From assembly GCF_000513715.1 (NCBI RefSeq), contig NZ_AQOD01000037.1, positions 103 to 56,418 on the forward strand: 56,316 nt of DNA. Reading direction: 5' to 3'. The DNA comes from Salinivibrio socompensis S35 (GTDB lineage: Bacteria > Pseudomonadota > Gammaproteobacteria > Enterobacterales > Vibrionaceae). The translations under genes and the position numbers were made by a program. The notes under the pieces were generated by a model. That model was not told where the DNA came from, did not search any database, and saw only the letters and a program-made list of their open reading frames with translations. This document shows positions 47,867-56,316 of the stretch, piece by piece (position 1 is the stretch's first letter; every line of letters begins with the position of its first letter).

Positions 47867-49051
47867 ATGCCAGACACACCACGCCCACTGGACGAAATAC
47901 GCACGCGAATTAGCCAGCTTGATCAAGAGCTGCTGACATTATTAGCAGAGCGCCGCCGCTTAAGCCTAGATGTCGCCAAAAATAAAGTCGCGGTGCAAAA
48001 GCCAATTCGCGATCAGGCCCGCGAGCAAGCCTTGTTAGAAGAATTGGTGACCCAAGCACAAGGTTATCAGCTTGATGCCCATTACGTGCTAAGCCTGTTT
48101 CATACCATTATCGAAGACTCGGTATTGATCCAGCAGCGTTATCTACAAAATCTAGCCAATCCAGACAATCAGCGTCCGGTGGCACGGGTTTCTTTCTTGG
48201 GCAGCCAGGGCTCTTATTCCTATTTGGCTGCTCGCCAGTACTTTAGCCGTAAGCAAACCGAACTGGTGGAGATGTCGTGCGATAGCTTTAAAAAGGTGGT
48301 GGAAACAGTAGAAACTGGGCATGCCGATTACGGCATCTTGCCGGTCGAGAACACCAGCTCAGGGTCGATCAATGAAGTGTACGATCAGTTGCAACACACA
48401 CGTTTGTCGATTGTCGGTGAGCTCACGCTGCCTATCGACCATTGCCTGCTTACCGTCGGCGATCAAGACCCCAGCCAAGTCGATACCTTGTATGCTCATC
48501 CACAGCCACACCAACAATGTAGCGAATACATTGACACCTTGGGTAAAGTGAAGAAGATTTATTGCTCCAGCACCGCTGAAGCCATGCAACAAGTGGCGGA
48601 GTTAAACCAGTCCAATGTGGCCGCGATTGGCCATGCGGCAAGCGGTGAGTTTTACGGTTTAACCGCGATTAAGAGCGAGATTGCCAACCAACAGCAAAAT
48701 CACACCCGCTTTATTGTGGTGGCGCGTAAACCGGTCAAAGTTTCTAAACTCACGCCTGCGAAAACCACTTTCATTATGTCGACGTCACAACAAGCCGGCT
48801 CCTTGGTGGAGTGTTTAATGGTATTGCGCGAGCGCGGCATCAATATGACCAAGTTGGAATCTCGCCCGGTACTCGGCAACCCGTGGGAAGAGATGTTTTA
48901 CGTCGATGTCGAAGCCAATATGACGAGCGATGCGATGCACAGTGCGCTTGAAGCACTCACCACCCTCACTCGCTATTTAAAAGTGCTCGGCTGCTACCCG
49001 TCAGAGACCATTTCCCCCACCGAGGTATCGCTGCCAGACAGTAACGACTAA
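47867..49051 (+). CDS. pheA: Bifunctional chorismate mutase/prephenate dehydratase PheA
   Basis: Makes phenylpyruvate from chorismate. It is 394 residues in three domains: AroQ chorismate mutase at about 1-95 (RISQLDQELLTLLAERRRLSLDVAKNK), prephenate dehydratase at about 105-285 (FLGSQGSYSYLAARQYF, PVENTSSGSINEVYDQL, THNHTRF-like NQQQNHTRFIVV), and a C-terminal ACT domain with ESRPVLGNPWEEMFYVD for phenylalanine feedback. It is controlled by the pheL attenuator and convergent with tyrA. Confidence 0.96.
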   Translation: MPDTPRPLDEIRTRISQLDQELLTLLAERRRLSLDVAKNKVAVQKPIRDQAREQALLEELVTQAQGYQLDAHYVLSLFHTIIEDSVLIQQRYLQNLANPDNQRPVARVSFLGSQGSYSYLAARQYFSRKQTELVEMSCDSFKKVVETVETGHADYGILPVENTSSGSINEVYDQLQHTRLSIVGELTLPIDHCLLTVGDQDPSQVDTLYAHPQPHQQCSEYIDTLGKVKKIYCSSTAEAMQQVAELNQSNVAAIGHAASGEFYGLTAIKSEIANQQQNHTRFIVVARKPVKVSKLTPAKTTFIMSTSQQAGSLVECLMVLRERGINMTKLESRPVLGNPWEEMFYVDVEANMTSDAMHSALEALTTLTRYLKVLGCYPSETISPTEVSLPDSND

Positions 49052-49069
49052 CTATCAGTTGCCCATAAA

Positions 49070-49092
49070 AAAGCCCACAGTGTGGGCTTTAG
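49070..49092. terminator. Bidirectional terminator after pheA
   Basis: AAAGCCCACA and TGTGGGCTTT form a near-perfect palindrome. T- and A-tracts allow termination in both directions, also for the DUF3800 remnant. Confidence 0.8.
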
Positions 49093-49365
49093 CTAATTAT
49101 AACGAAACAACGCGTAAGCAATTAGGTCTGCGAGTTGAATCAATCTTGTTGCTTCAGAATCGATAAAGGCAGGGACTTCTGCCATATTTCTCAGCCGCCC
49201 CCAGTCATGACCATCGAGTTTAAACGCTTTAGCGAGTGCTTGAATCGGTACTTCTTTGCTGCTCTTGTCAAAAAGAATCAGACCTCTTTGGGTATTATTG
49301 AAGTGAACATGTTGTCTGGCTAAGAAATGATCGAATATACGAACCCCTAAGATAATAGAGAGTCG
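49093..49365 (-). pseudogene. C-terminal remnant of a DUF3800 protein
   Basis: On the minus strand, 90 open codons end in a stop at 49093. The reading FDHFLARQ, GLILFDKSS, WGRLRNMAEVPAFIDSEATR and LIQLADLIAYALFRYN matches the C-terminal third of DUF3800 proteins, including the late acidic QLAD motif. DUF3800 proteins have an RNase H-like fold and often ride with mobile or defence genes. There is a stop just upstream and no N-terminal part, so this is a decayed gene. Confidence 0.72.
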
Positions 49366-49754
49366 CTACGAAAGGAACTGGGGGAAAGAAGGCGGCGGAA
49401 AGAGCTATGAGCTCAGCGCACTACAACAAGGCAGCACACCATAGATTGTTTCCAACCGCTCGATAACTATATCCCTAAATCACAGACTCTGCAACGATAG
49501 TTCTAACACGCTTTCGACCGCTTGCTGTAGCCTCAAACACGCAATAACCGTACATCTCATAGCGACGAAATAATACTTTCGAATCCGCTTAGCCTACTAC
49601 AAAGACTCACTTTTCCACGTGCGAGCCTGATTATAAATACCCTATCATTTTATCCCTGCGATCCAGTTCTTAGTCCGTCATATCGATATACACACTATCT
49701 CACTTTATCTGTGTAGCTCTCTATCCTCCTATCCCTCGGAAAGGTGAGCCTTGA
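49366..49754. other. Intergenic DNA between the DUF3800 remnant and tyrA
   Basis: No recognisable gene or RNA. A 37-codon minus-strand frame near 49475-49590 (YEMYGYCVFEATASGRKR) reads protein-like but ends in stops on both sides. The rest is pyrimidine-rich on the plus strand. It may be further remnants of the insertion that brought the DUF3800 gene. Confidence 0.4.
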
Positions 49755-50888
49755 CTAGGTCGCGATGCGATGGGTGGCGTCGTTGGCTTGTCGCAACAGG
49801 CCTTGGCTTTCTTGTAAAAAGCGTGGAGCGTAATCACCAAACCAGTTTTCCACTTGCGCGAAGGCATCGACAAAAGTGGACTTGTCGTGCTGCTCGAGCA
49901 AATCAATCGCCTCGCCAAAACGCTGGTAAAAGCGTTTAATCATCGCCAAGTTTTGCGGCGAGGACATAATAATATCTGCGTAGAGACTGGCATCTTGGGC
50001 AAACAGTCGCCCCACCATAGCCAGTTCTAAGCGATAAATCGGTGAGCTTAGTGCGGTAAGCTGATCCAGATTCGGGTTTTCTTCTGCCAGATGCACGCCG
50101 TAAACAAACGAGGTAAAGTGGCGTAGCGCTTGGATCAGCGTCATGCCTTCATCATGCTCGATGGCACTGATCCGATTTAACCCAGCGCCCCAAATGCGAA
50201 ACTGCTCTAGCAGCCATTGGTACGCCTCAGGATGTCGGCCATCGCAATACACCATTACCTGCTTAGCAAGGCTGGCCACATCTGGGCCAAACATGGGGTG
50301 CAGGCCAACTACTGGGCCGGAGTGCACGGATAACATCGCTTGTAGCGGGCCGGATTTCACCGAAGTGAGATCCACTAATAAGCAATCGTCTGGCAGCTGG
50401 GTCAGCTTGCTGATCACCGCTTCCGTGACATCAATCGGCACCGACACCACCACCATGCCCGCATCGGCTAGCAGGGAATCGGCACTCTCCCAATCCTCTT
50501 TATCCAGCACCGCAACCTGATAACCCGACAAACGGAATAAGCGAGCAAATAAGCCACCCAGCTGGCCCTTACCGCCAATCACCACCACGCGGCGTAAATC
50601 TGGGTTTAAGCACTTAAAGCCAGAGTCATTTTCACTACTGTACGACTCGCGCATTGTGCGTCGCAGCACATCTTCAATCAGATCCGGTGGCACGCCTTGA
50701 GACTCCGCTTCTTGACGACGCGAAGCGAGCATCGCCGCTTCGCGGTCTGGCGCATAAATGGGCAAGCCATGTTGACTTTTTACTTCTCCCACTTCGGCTA
50801 CCAGCGCCAAGCGGCGCGCGAGCAAGCTCACCATTTGTTTATCGACATCGTCTATTTGATCGCGCAGTCGGCTGAGTTCCGCCACCAT
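49755..50888 (-). CDS. tyrA: Bifunctional chorismate mutase/prephenate dehydrogenase TyrA
   Basis: Makes 4-hydroxyphenylpyruvate for tyrosine synthesis. It is 377 residues: AroQ chorismate mutase at about 1-90 ([30 protein letters not shown]), then NAD-binding prephenate dehydrogenase ([41 protein letters not shown]). It lies three bases downstream of aroF on the same strand, the conserved aroF-tyrA operon, probably TyrR-controlled. Confidence 0.96.
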   Translation of the reverse strand: MVAELSRLRDQIDDVDKQMVSLLARRLALVAEVGEVKSQHGLPIYAPDREAAMLASRRQEAESQGVPPDLIEDVLRRTMRESYSSENDSGFKCLNPDLRRVVVIGGKGQLGGLFARLFRLSGYQVAVLDKEDWESADSLLADAGMVVVSVPIDVTEAVISKLTQLPDDCLLVDLTSVKSGPLQAMLSVHSGPVVGLHPMFGPDVASLAKQVMVYCDGRHPEAYQWLLEQFRIWGAGLNRISAIEHDEGMTLIQALRHFTSFVYGVHLAEENPNLDQLTALSSPIYRLELAMVGRLFAQDASLYADIIMSSPQNLAMIKRFYQRFGEAIDLLEQHDKSTFVDAFAQVENWFGDYAPRFLQESQGLLRQANDATHRIAT

Positions 50889-50891
50889 GGT

Positions 50892-51967
50892 TTAGTCCTG
50901 TTGAATACGTTGTTGAAGAGAGGTTGCTAGCTCTTGATGAGCATGACGTAACAATTGTTCGGTAGACGCCCAATCAATGCAAGCATCCGTGATCGATACC
51001 CCGTATTCCATTTCGTGTTTGGGTAAGTCTGCCGATTGGTTACCCGCATTGAGGTGGCTTTCGATCATCAGTCCAATCACGGAGCGGTTCCCTTGTTTGA
51101 TTTGATGGATCACATCTTCTGCCACCAACGGCTGACGACGGTAATCTTTGCGTGAGTTAGCGTGGCTGCAGTCCACCATCAAAGAAGGGTTAAGCCCCGC
51201 CGCGTCCATTTGCTGCTCACATTCGGCCACAGACACCGAGTCGTAGTTGGTTTGCTTACCACCGCGCAGAATCACGTGACCGTTAGGATTACCTTGGGTA
51301 TTCAGCAGCGCCACTTGGCCGGCTTGATTAATACCCATAAAGCGATGTCCCGAGGCCGCGGCTTTCATCGCATTGGTGGCAGTGGCGAGGTTGCCGTCAG
51401 TCCCGTTTTTAAATCCAATCGGCATCGACAGGCCACTGGCCATTTCCCGGTGGGTCTGCGATTCGGTGGTACGCGCGCCAATCGCCGCCCAACTAAACAG
51501 GTCACCAATATATTGCGGGCTGATTGGATCCAAGGCTTCGGTCGCTAATGGGATCCCCATCTGTGCGAGGTCAGTCAACAAGCCTCGTGCTTGTTTAAGG
51601 CCTGATTCCACATCGAAGGTGCCATCCAGGTGTGGATCGTTGATTAACCCTTTCCAGCCAGTGGTGGTGCGCGGTTTTTCAAAGTAGACCCGCATAACAA
51701 TAAACAAGTGATCGCTGAGTTCATCCGACAAGGCTTTCAGACGACGCGCGTAATCTTTCGCCGCTTCCACATCATGAATTGAGCACGGGCCACAGACCAC
51801 CAATAGACGATGGTCACGTTTATGAATGATATCTGCCACGGTCTCTCGTGCCTGACTGATCGCAGCCCGGGTACTTTTTTCAATAGGAACTGGGCGCGAA
51901 GCTGCTCTGGCGTTAGAAGCACCTGCTCATCGCGGATATGAATATTGGTCACCGAATCTTGCTGCAT
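50892..51967 (-). pseudogene. aroF: 3-deoxy-7-phosphoheptulonate synthase AroF (Tyr-type), frameshifted
   Basis: First enzyme of the aromatic pathway, joining phosphoenolpyruvate and erythrose 4-phosphate. The N terminus MQQDSVTNIHIRDEQVLLTPEQL is at 51967. Conserved VVCGPCSIHDVEAAKDYARR, YFEKPRTTTGWKG, ARTTESQTHREMASGL and KNGTDGNLATA lie in the second frame. The frames join at 51886-51887; one extra C gives LRAQFPIEKSTRAAISQARET, typical of AroF. Pairing with tyrA and TyrR boxes upstream supports the tyrosine-sensitive isozyme. Confidence 0.91.
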
Positions 51968-52037
51968 AGCCTTGCCTTTAATGTTCATCAGGTTTTACAC
52001 AAACAATACCAGCCTATATTTTTAAAGCAATAGTAGC

Positions 52038-52074
52038 TGTACCTTTTAATTTACTGTGTAATATTTAGTTTACA
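52038..52074 (-). promoter_or_regulatory. Two adjacent TyrR boxes upstream of aroF-tyrA
   Basis: TGTAAT-ATTTAG-TTTACA at 52057-52074 fits TGTAAA-N6-TTTACA at 11 of 12 positions. TGTACC-TTTTAA-TTTACT at 52038-52055 is a weaker box (9 of 12). They lie 70-110 bp upstream of the aroF start, as expected for tyrosine-dependent repression by TyrR. Confidence 0.72.
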
Positions 52075-52141
52075 AAAGAGATATAAATAGAGTCTTTAAC
52101 AGGCAACCGTTACTATAGCGCATTGGTCTTTTTTTGTATTG

Positions 52142-52605
52142 ATGGTTATGGCACTGGTTCTCTCACTTCTGCAGCAGATGAGCGTCTATCTAGTGATCGC
52201 CTATTTGCTGAGTAAAACACTGGCGTTTATGCCACTGCTGAGTATCTCTGGGCGGCTGTCGCATAAGGTCGTTTGTTATTTTCTCTTCTCAGACTTTTGT
52301 ATTCTCGGGACCTATTTTGGTTTGGGTATTCAAGATGCAATAGCCAACACAAGAGCAATCGGTGCGGTGATGGGCGGATTGCTTGGCGGCCCGGTTGTGG
52401 GCTTTTTGGTCGGGCTAAGCGGCGGCTTACATCGCTATAGCTTGGGCGGTTTTACCGACTTGGCCTGCGCCATTTCCACCACGGCAGAGGGTTGTTTGGT
52501 GGTCAGTACGCGCTAAAAATGACGTGTCAGCCTGATATATGAACACGGGCAACGGTTACCCTACCCTTGACCTATCAAGCGCCCAGCATGGAGAGAGAGG
52601 CATGA
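52142..52605 (+). pseudogene. btsS: Sensor histidine kinase BtsS (YehU), internally deleted
   Basis: Membrane sensor kinase that in E. coli detects pyruvate. Only the ends remain. The N-terminal 5TM_5TMR_LYT membrane domain is about 120 codons (QQMSVYLVIAYLLSK, NTRAIGAVMGGLLGGPVVG, GGLHRYSLGGFTDL). It runs through EGLFGG, after restoring one G at 52489-52491, straight into the last 35 codons of the ATPase domain (QYALKMTCQPDI, stop, TRATVTLPL). About 420 codons, including the phospho-acceptor histidine, are missing. The stop at about 52538 sits where the family has Trp (TGG to TGA). The end overlaps btsR as ATGA. Confidence 0.82.
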
Positions 52606-53300
52606 TAAAAGCACTGATTGTTGATGATGAGCTGCATGCTCGTGAAGCACTGGAAGACGAGTTACTGACCCTAGGCAACGTTGAAGTCATAGGTCGGTGT
52701 AACAATGCCATCGATGCACTGAAAACCATCAATCAGACTCGCCCGGACGTGGTATTTTTAGACATTCAAATGCCACGGGTAACCGGCTTAGAGCTATTGG
52801 CCATGCTCGATCCTGACACCATGCCCAAGGTCGTGTTTGTGACTGCCTATGATGAATACGCCTTGCAAGCGTTTGAGGAAAATGCGTTCGACTATTTGTT
52901 AAAACCTGTCGAAACCGTACGGCTAAAAAAATCCCTGGAAAAGCTCACCCGTGAACTGAGCCAGAAAAATGACTATCAGACGATTACGCCAGCGTTGGAT
53001 TTGCTCCCCTGCGCGGGACACAGTCGGATCACATTGATCCCTCATCAGGAAGTCGAAGTCGCGCGTACCGCCTTAAGCGGCGTAGCATTATTAACGGCCA
53101 AAGGTGAGTCCACCACACACCTGAGTTTAAAGGTGCTAGAAGACAAAACGCCTCTGATACGCTGCCATCGACAATATTTGGTTCACCCCGCCGCTATCCG
53201 CGAAATCCGTTTGCTCGACAACGGCCTTGCCGAGGTGATTACTACCTCAGCTTACGCTGTGCCTGTAAGCCGACGCTATTTAAAAACGTTAAAAGATTAA
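52602..53300 (+). CDS. btsR: LytTR-type response regulator BtsR (YehT)
   Basis: A 232-residue regulator with an N-terminal receiver domain (acidic DDE near residue 9, phospho-acceptor Asp in VVFLDIQMP near 55, Lys in LLKPVE). The C-terminal LytTR DNA-binding domain has LLTAKGESTTHLSLKVLE, LIRCHRQYLVHPAAIREI and VPVSRRYLKTLK. In E. coli BtsSR activates the pyruvate transporter btsT. The gene is intact although its kinase is not. Start chosen at the ATGA overlap with btsS. Confidence 0.93.
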   Translation: MIKALIVDDELHAREALEDELLTLGNVEVIGRCNNAIDALKTINQTRPDVVFLDIQMPRVTGLELLAMLDPDTMPKVVFVTAYDEYALQAFEENAFDYLLKPVETVRLKKSLEKLTRELSQKNDYQTITPALDLLPCAGHSRITLIPHQEVEVARTALSGVALLTAKGESTTHLSLKVLEDKTPLIRCHRQYLVHPAAIREIRLLDNGLAEVITTSAYAVPVSRRYLKTLKD

Positions 53301-53354
53301 CTGGGACTTAGCTAATCCTTGCACGTTGACACTCGAGATCAATAAAGCTAGGAG

Positions 53355-53744
53355 TCAATAAAATAAGCCATTAGATTGGCTTTGAGAATCGTTGTAACCA
53401 CGCTTCCATTCCATTCTAAAACGCTGAGATCCTGGCCGACTTTCACACACGCCCATATACGGGTTGCCGTCTAGCCCCAACTGGTAAGCATGCGCGGGAT
53501 CGCAATAATCATCGATACCATGGATATATCCCTGTTCGTAATCTAGATAGTTGGCGTTCACGCTGACGCTAGATTGACCGGCTAGAGTCTGCAAGTCTTT
53601 CAATGAGCGCTGTGGCAAACCGCGCTGTCCATCTTGCTCCCCTAACCCATACCAATTCTGATCGTCAACCAAGCCTTGGGTGGTGGAAGCGGCGCAACCG
53701 ACCAAAAGGACGAATGCCAATAGTGAAAAAAGCGTCTGTTTCAT
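53355..53744 (-). CDS. DUF2799 lipoprotein
   Basis: A 129-residue predicted lipoprotein with signal peptide and lipobox LLVGC (acylated Cys at about residue 17). A DUF2799-type domain follows with WYGLGEQDGQRG, DYEQGYIHGIDDYCDP and MEWKRGYND. Function unknown. Many family members are short surface or periplasmic lipoproteins of vibrios. Confidence 0.85.
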   Translation of the reverse strand: MKQTLFSLLAFVLLVGCAASTTQGLVDDQNWYGLGEQDGQRGLPQRSLKDLQTLAGQSSVSVNANYLDYEQGYIHGIDDYCDPAHAYQLGLDGNPYMGVCESRPGSQRFRMEWKRGYNDSQSQSNGLFY

Positions 53745-53761
53745 GCCCTATCCTTTCCCTA

Positions 53762-53793
53762 ATAAAAAAGCCTCAGTGAATACTGAGGCTTAG
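53762..53793 (-). terminator. Intrinsic terminator after btsT
   Basis: On the minus strand AAGCCTCAGT and ACTGAGGCTT form the stem, followed by TTTTTTATT. Confidence 0.88.
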
Positions 53794-53893
53794 ATCTTAG
53801 CGTATTTAACTGAATATTGCTTGAAGACCAATCATATAGCTGAGGGCTGACGGGTTCAGCATCGGCCTCTCAACCATGACGTCTTATCGGCGA

Positions 53894-54941
53894 TTATTTC
53901 TCCTCAGCTATCAACTGAGCATTTGGTTTATAGCCAATCAGGAAAGCAATCGTGGCGGCAAGAGTCGCGCCCACGCCTATCATAGTAGAGATATTCATCG
54001 GTAAGCTAAACCCTATTTCGGCATTGGCCAAATAGGTTACCGTCACTGCGGTCATGAACATCGCAGGAATGGTGCATACCCAGTGCAATTTATCGCGCTT
54101 AATCAAATAGGCAGCCGCCGCCCACAGCATGATCATCGCCCCATAAAAGATAAAGCGACCTGACTTTTCATTCTGCATGCAACGCGCCATTAGAGGAGAC
54201 TGAGTGGCATGGAAACCTGACACCGCACCACAAGCAATCGTGATAAACAGCAGTGGCCATAACGGCAAGTCGGTCGGATGGAAGTTGGTGGCAACATCGA
54301 GCCCTTGGCTATAGAAACTGTGATCGCTCACGGCCAAACCGATAATTAACCCAACCGACATAAACACCAGCAAGGCACCAAATATCGGATAAAAACGGCC
54401 AATAATTTTATCAATGGGCACGACAGTGGCGAGCACATAATAGGCAAAGATTATGCCACCCACATGGTAACGCTCATCTCTGATAAGCTGCCCAGCAACT
54501 TAGCTGGACCGAGCACAAAGACCACACCCACGAGCATTAGCAGTAACACCGCAAAGAAGTTCATAAAATGTTTAGCGAAGTTACCGAGGTGATCACCCAC
54601 CACAGATGGCACAGACGCGCCATTGGCTCGAACACTGAGCATGCCAGAGAAGTAGTCGTGCACGGCACCGGCAAAAATACAGCCAAACACAATCCATAGC
54701 ATGGCAACGGGGCCGTAAAGTGCACCAAGATTGGGCCAAAAATCGGACCCAGACCTGCAATATTAAGTAGTTGAATAATATACACTTTCTTATCTGACAG
54801 TGGCACAAAGTCCACACCATCGTTCATGCTCATCGCCGGGGTCGCTTTTTGCGGCTTTGGCGCAAAGATTTTGGTAATAAAGGTGCCGTAGGTAAAGTAA
54901 CCGACAATCAAGGTCACCACGCAAAGTAAAAACCAGGACAT
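53894..54941 (-). pseudogene. btsT: BtsT/CstA-type pyruvate transporter, frameshifted and internally deleted
   Basis: Peptide/pyruvate symporter of the CstA family, target of BtsSR in E. coli. The start MSWFLLCVVTLIVGYFTYG is at 54941 after GGAGAG. LLNIAGLGPIFGPI, GCIFAGAVHDYFSGML, ISGFHATQSPLMARCM-like and HWVCTIPAMFM blocks are present. Two one-base losses (54725-54726 and 54456-54457, GG runs on the minus strand) split it. At about 54128-54138, FYGAMI runs directly into MLWAAAAYL, skipping a stretch normally of well over 100 residues with several membrane helices. About 348 codons remain, against about 490 or more in the family. Confidence 0.82.
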
Positions 54942-54967
54942 AATTGCTCTCCGTATCATTCGCAGTA

Positions 54968-55003
54968 CTGCTGCCAATTTTCAATAGCGCTGCTGCCAAT
55001 TTC
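54968..55003 (-). promoter_or_regulatory. 13-bp direct repeats upstream of btsT, candidate BtsR sites
   Basis: CTGCTGCCAATTT occurs at 54968-54980 and 54990-55002, a 22-bp period, 27-62 bp before the btsT ATG. LytTR regulators bind two direct repeats about two helical turns apart, so these are candidate BtsR sites. Confidence 0.6.
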
Positions 55004-55173
55004 TAATAAGGTAAAAATGTCATTTTGTCAGTTAGTTTGTCGAACTCACGTGCTTTAGCTGCGAGTGGTCGTAGGGTTAAATAAGTGGCTGTGATAGGAA
55101 TTAAGCGGCTGTGGTAGACATGAAGTGGCGCAGAATAGGGACAGGCTAGCAGGGGTGGCCGTATTTTTACCAT

Positions 55174-55206
55174 TAAAAAGCCCGTCCTGTGTGGGACGGG
55201 CTTTTC
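55174..55206 (-). terminator. Intrinsic terminator after rplS
   Basis: AAAAGCCCGTCC and GGACGGGCTTTT around a short loop; on the minus strand a T-run follows. Confidence 0.92.
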
Positions 55207-55227
55207 GAGCAATAAACGCCAAAGCGA

Positions 55228-55581
55228 TTATTTCTTGTTAAGACGCTCTTTAATTCGAGCTGACTTACCAGAACGCTCACGCAGGTAGTACAGTTTGGCA
55301 CGACGTACTGCACCGCGACGTTTAACAGTAATGCTGTCGATAACTGGCGAATGGGCTTGGAAAGTACGCTCTACACCTTCACCGCTTGATACTTTACGTA
55401 CAGTGAATGCAGAGTGCAGACCACGGTTGCGCTTAGCAATAACCACACCTTCATATGGCTGCAGACGCTCACGGTTACCTTCTTTTACTTTAAGCTGTAC
55501 TAGGACAGTGTCACCTGCTTGAAACTCAGGCAGGTCTTTTTTCATTTGCTCGTCTTCGAGCTGCTTGATGATGTTACTCAT
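55228..55581 (-). CDS. rplS: 50S ribosomal protein L19
   Basis: A 117-residue ribosomal protein at the 30S-50S interface. Conserved [41 protein letters not shown] and [15 protein letters not shown] are present. It lies 28 bases downstream of trmD, the conserved rpsP-rimM-trmD-rplS operon order, and is followed by its terminator. Confidence 0.98.
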   Translation of the reverse strand: MSNIIKQLEDEQMKKDLPEFQAGDTVLVQLKVKEGNRERLQPYEGVVIAKRNRGLHSAFTVRKVSSGEGVERTFQAHSPVIDSITVKRRGAVRRAKLYYLRERSGKSARIKERLNKK

Positions 55582-55609
55582 TATTTATAACCCTAGAATA
55601 AACTGAAAC

Positions 55610-56316
55610 TCAATTTGATTCGGCACTTGCACGGTGTTCTTTGATGAACTCGGCAAGTAGTGATTCCTGTTCGTCAGTCAGAGCTAGGTTTTCCAGGAGC
55701 TCTGGTCGTCGTAACCAAGTGCGACCTAGCGATTGCTTCAATCGCCAGCGACGAATGTCCTTATGATTACCGGATTTTAGCACCTCTGGTACCACCAACC
55801 CATCTAATACATCAGGACGCGTATAGTGTGGACAGTCTAGCAACCCATTGGCAAAGGAATCTTCCTCTGCTGACGCCATGTCACCAAGTACACCCGGTAC
55901 AAACCGAGCAACGGCATCCACTAACGTCATCGCGGGTAGCTCGCCCCCACTGAGCACAAAATCTCCCACTGACCATTCTTCGTCAACGTGAGTTTGAATA
56001 ATGCGCTCGTCTACCCCTTCGTACCGACCACAAATCAAAATAAGTTTATCATTGCTAGCCAGCGATTCGACCCCCGCTTGATCAAGCTTGCGCCCTTGCG
56101 GAGAGAGGTAAACCACTTTCGCTTTATCGCCTGCGGCGTGTTTAGCTGCATGAATCGCATCGCGCAAAGGCGCTACCATCATGAGCATGCCGGGGCCACC
56201 ACCGTAGGGTCGATCATCAACCGTCCGATGTTTGTCTTGCGTGAAGTCACGAGGATTCCACGTCTCGACGTTCAATAACCCTTTTTTTACCGCTTGGCCC
56301 GTGACTCCAAAATCAG
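55610..56316 (-). CDS. trmD: tRNA (guanosine(37)-N1)-methyltransferase TrmD, 5' end outside the window
   Basis: SPOUT methyltransferase that makes m1G37 in tRNA and prevents +1 frameshifting. About 235 residues are visible, beginning inside [20 protein letters not shown]. The SAM knot motifs [16 protein letters not shown] and [16 protein letters not shown] are intact. The reading frame continues past the window edge, so the first few codons are missing. Confidence 0.96.
   Translation of the reverse strand, partial: DFGVTGQAVKKGLLNVETWNPRDFTQDKHRTVDDRPYGGGPGMLMMVAPLRDAIHAAKHAAGDKAKVVYLSPQGRKLDQAGVESLASNDKLILICGRYEGVDERIIQTHVDEEWSVGDFVLSGGELPAMTLVDAVARFVPGVLGDMASAEEDSFANGLLDCPHYTRPDVLDGLVVPEVLKSGNHKDIRRWRLKQSLGRTWLRRPELLENLALTDEQESLLAEFIKEHRASAESN

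Noticed and set aside
49135..49323. Plus-strand 62-codon frame
   Set aside because: It is the reverse-strand shadow of the DUF3800 remnant, whose minus-strand reading is clearly protein-like.
49093..49754. Active defence system around DUF3800
   Set aside because: Only a C-terminal fragment remains and no partner gene is present.

Overview
The window is a chromosomal segment of a Vibrionaceae gammaproteobacterium. Salinivibrio or a close relative is likely, inferred from a Vibrio-type gene set combined with a phaB-phaA-phaP-phaC polyhydroxybutyrate (PHB) cluster. No rRNA, tRNA, insertion sequence, prophage or CRISPR array was found.

Layout. 1-6.5 kb: glnD 3' end, yaeH, yqcC-truC, DUF3549/DUF3301 genes, the CsrB regulatory RNA, a DUF2789 gene, a coiled-coil protein, then syd with a zinc-ribbon gene. 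6.5-14.9 kb: queF, a TPR/degenerate-GGDEF membrane protein, a diguanylate cyclase, ppnN, xni, rlmM. 15-19 kb: ygdD, an alpha/beta hydrolase, gcvA, the GcvB small RNA, csdA-csdE. 19.5-23.8 kb: PHB cluster. 23.9-29.1 kb: tcdA, then a LysR/aminotransferase/BKACE/TAXI group. 29.1-44.4 kb: mltA, two small genes, argA, recD-recB, an exported PHP-type metallohydrolase, recC. 44.5-49 kb: a Tag-like glycosylase, SOS gene yebG, dapD, raiA, pheL-pheA. 49-56.3 kb: a DUF3800 remnant, tyrA-aroF, a pyruvate-sensing btsS-btsR and btsT locus, rplS and trmD.

The backbone order (truC-yqcC-csrB-syd-queF-ppnN-xni-rlmM-ygdD-gcvA/gcvB-csdA-csdE-tcdA-mltA-argA-recD-recB-recC) is that of E. coli near 62-63 min. Insertions stand out against it: the PHB cluster splits csdAE from tcdA, the LysR/aminotransferase/BKACE/TAXI group sits between tcdA and mltA, and the metallohydrolase sits where E. 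coli has ptrA. The BKACE group is the best candidate for an undescribed catabolic system. It predicts transamination to a beta-keto acid, then cleavage with acetyl-CoA to acetoacetate, next door to PHB synthesis.

More than a dozen genes are split by indels, most of them one base in a short homopolymer. These include glnD, ppnN, xni, argA, recB, recC, recD, aroF, btsS and btsT. One-base changes restore family-typical sequence at nearly every site, so most are probably sequencing or assembly errors. In addition, btsS and btsT each lack an internal segment, and the btsS junction lies at a short repeat. This is harder to explain as base-calling error.

Regulatory features read directly: CsrB with a GacA/VarA-type box, GcvB with promoter and terminator, a phenylalanine attenuator (pheL), TyrR boxes before aroF, a LexA box before yebG, a CRP-like site, and a 13-bp direct repeat with a 22-bp period before btsT that fits a LytTR regulator such as BtsR.
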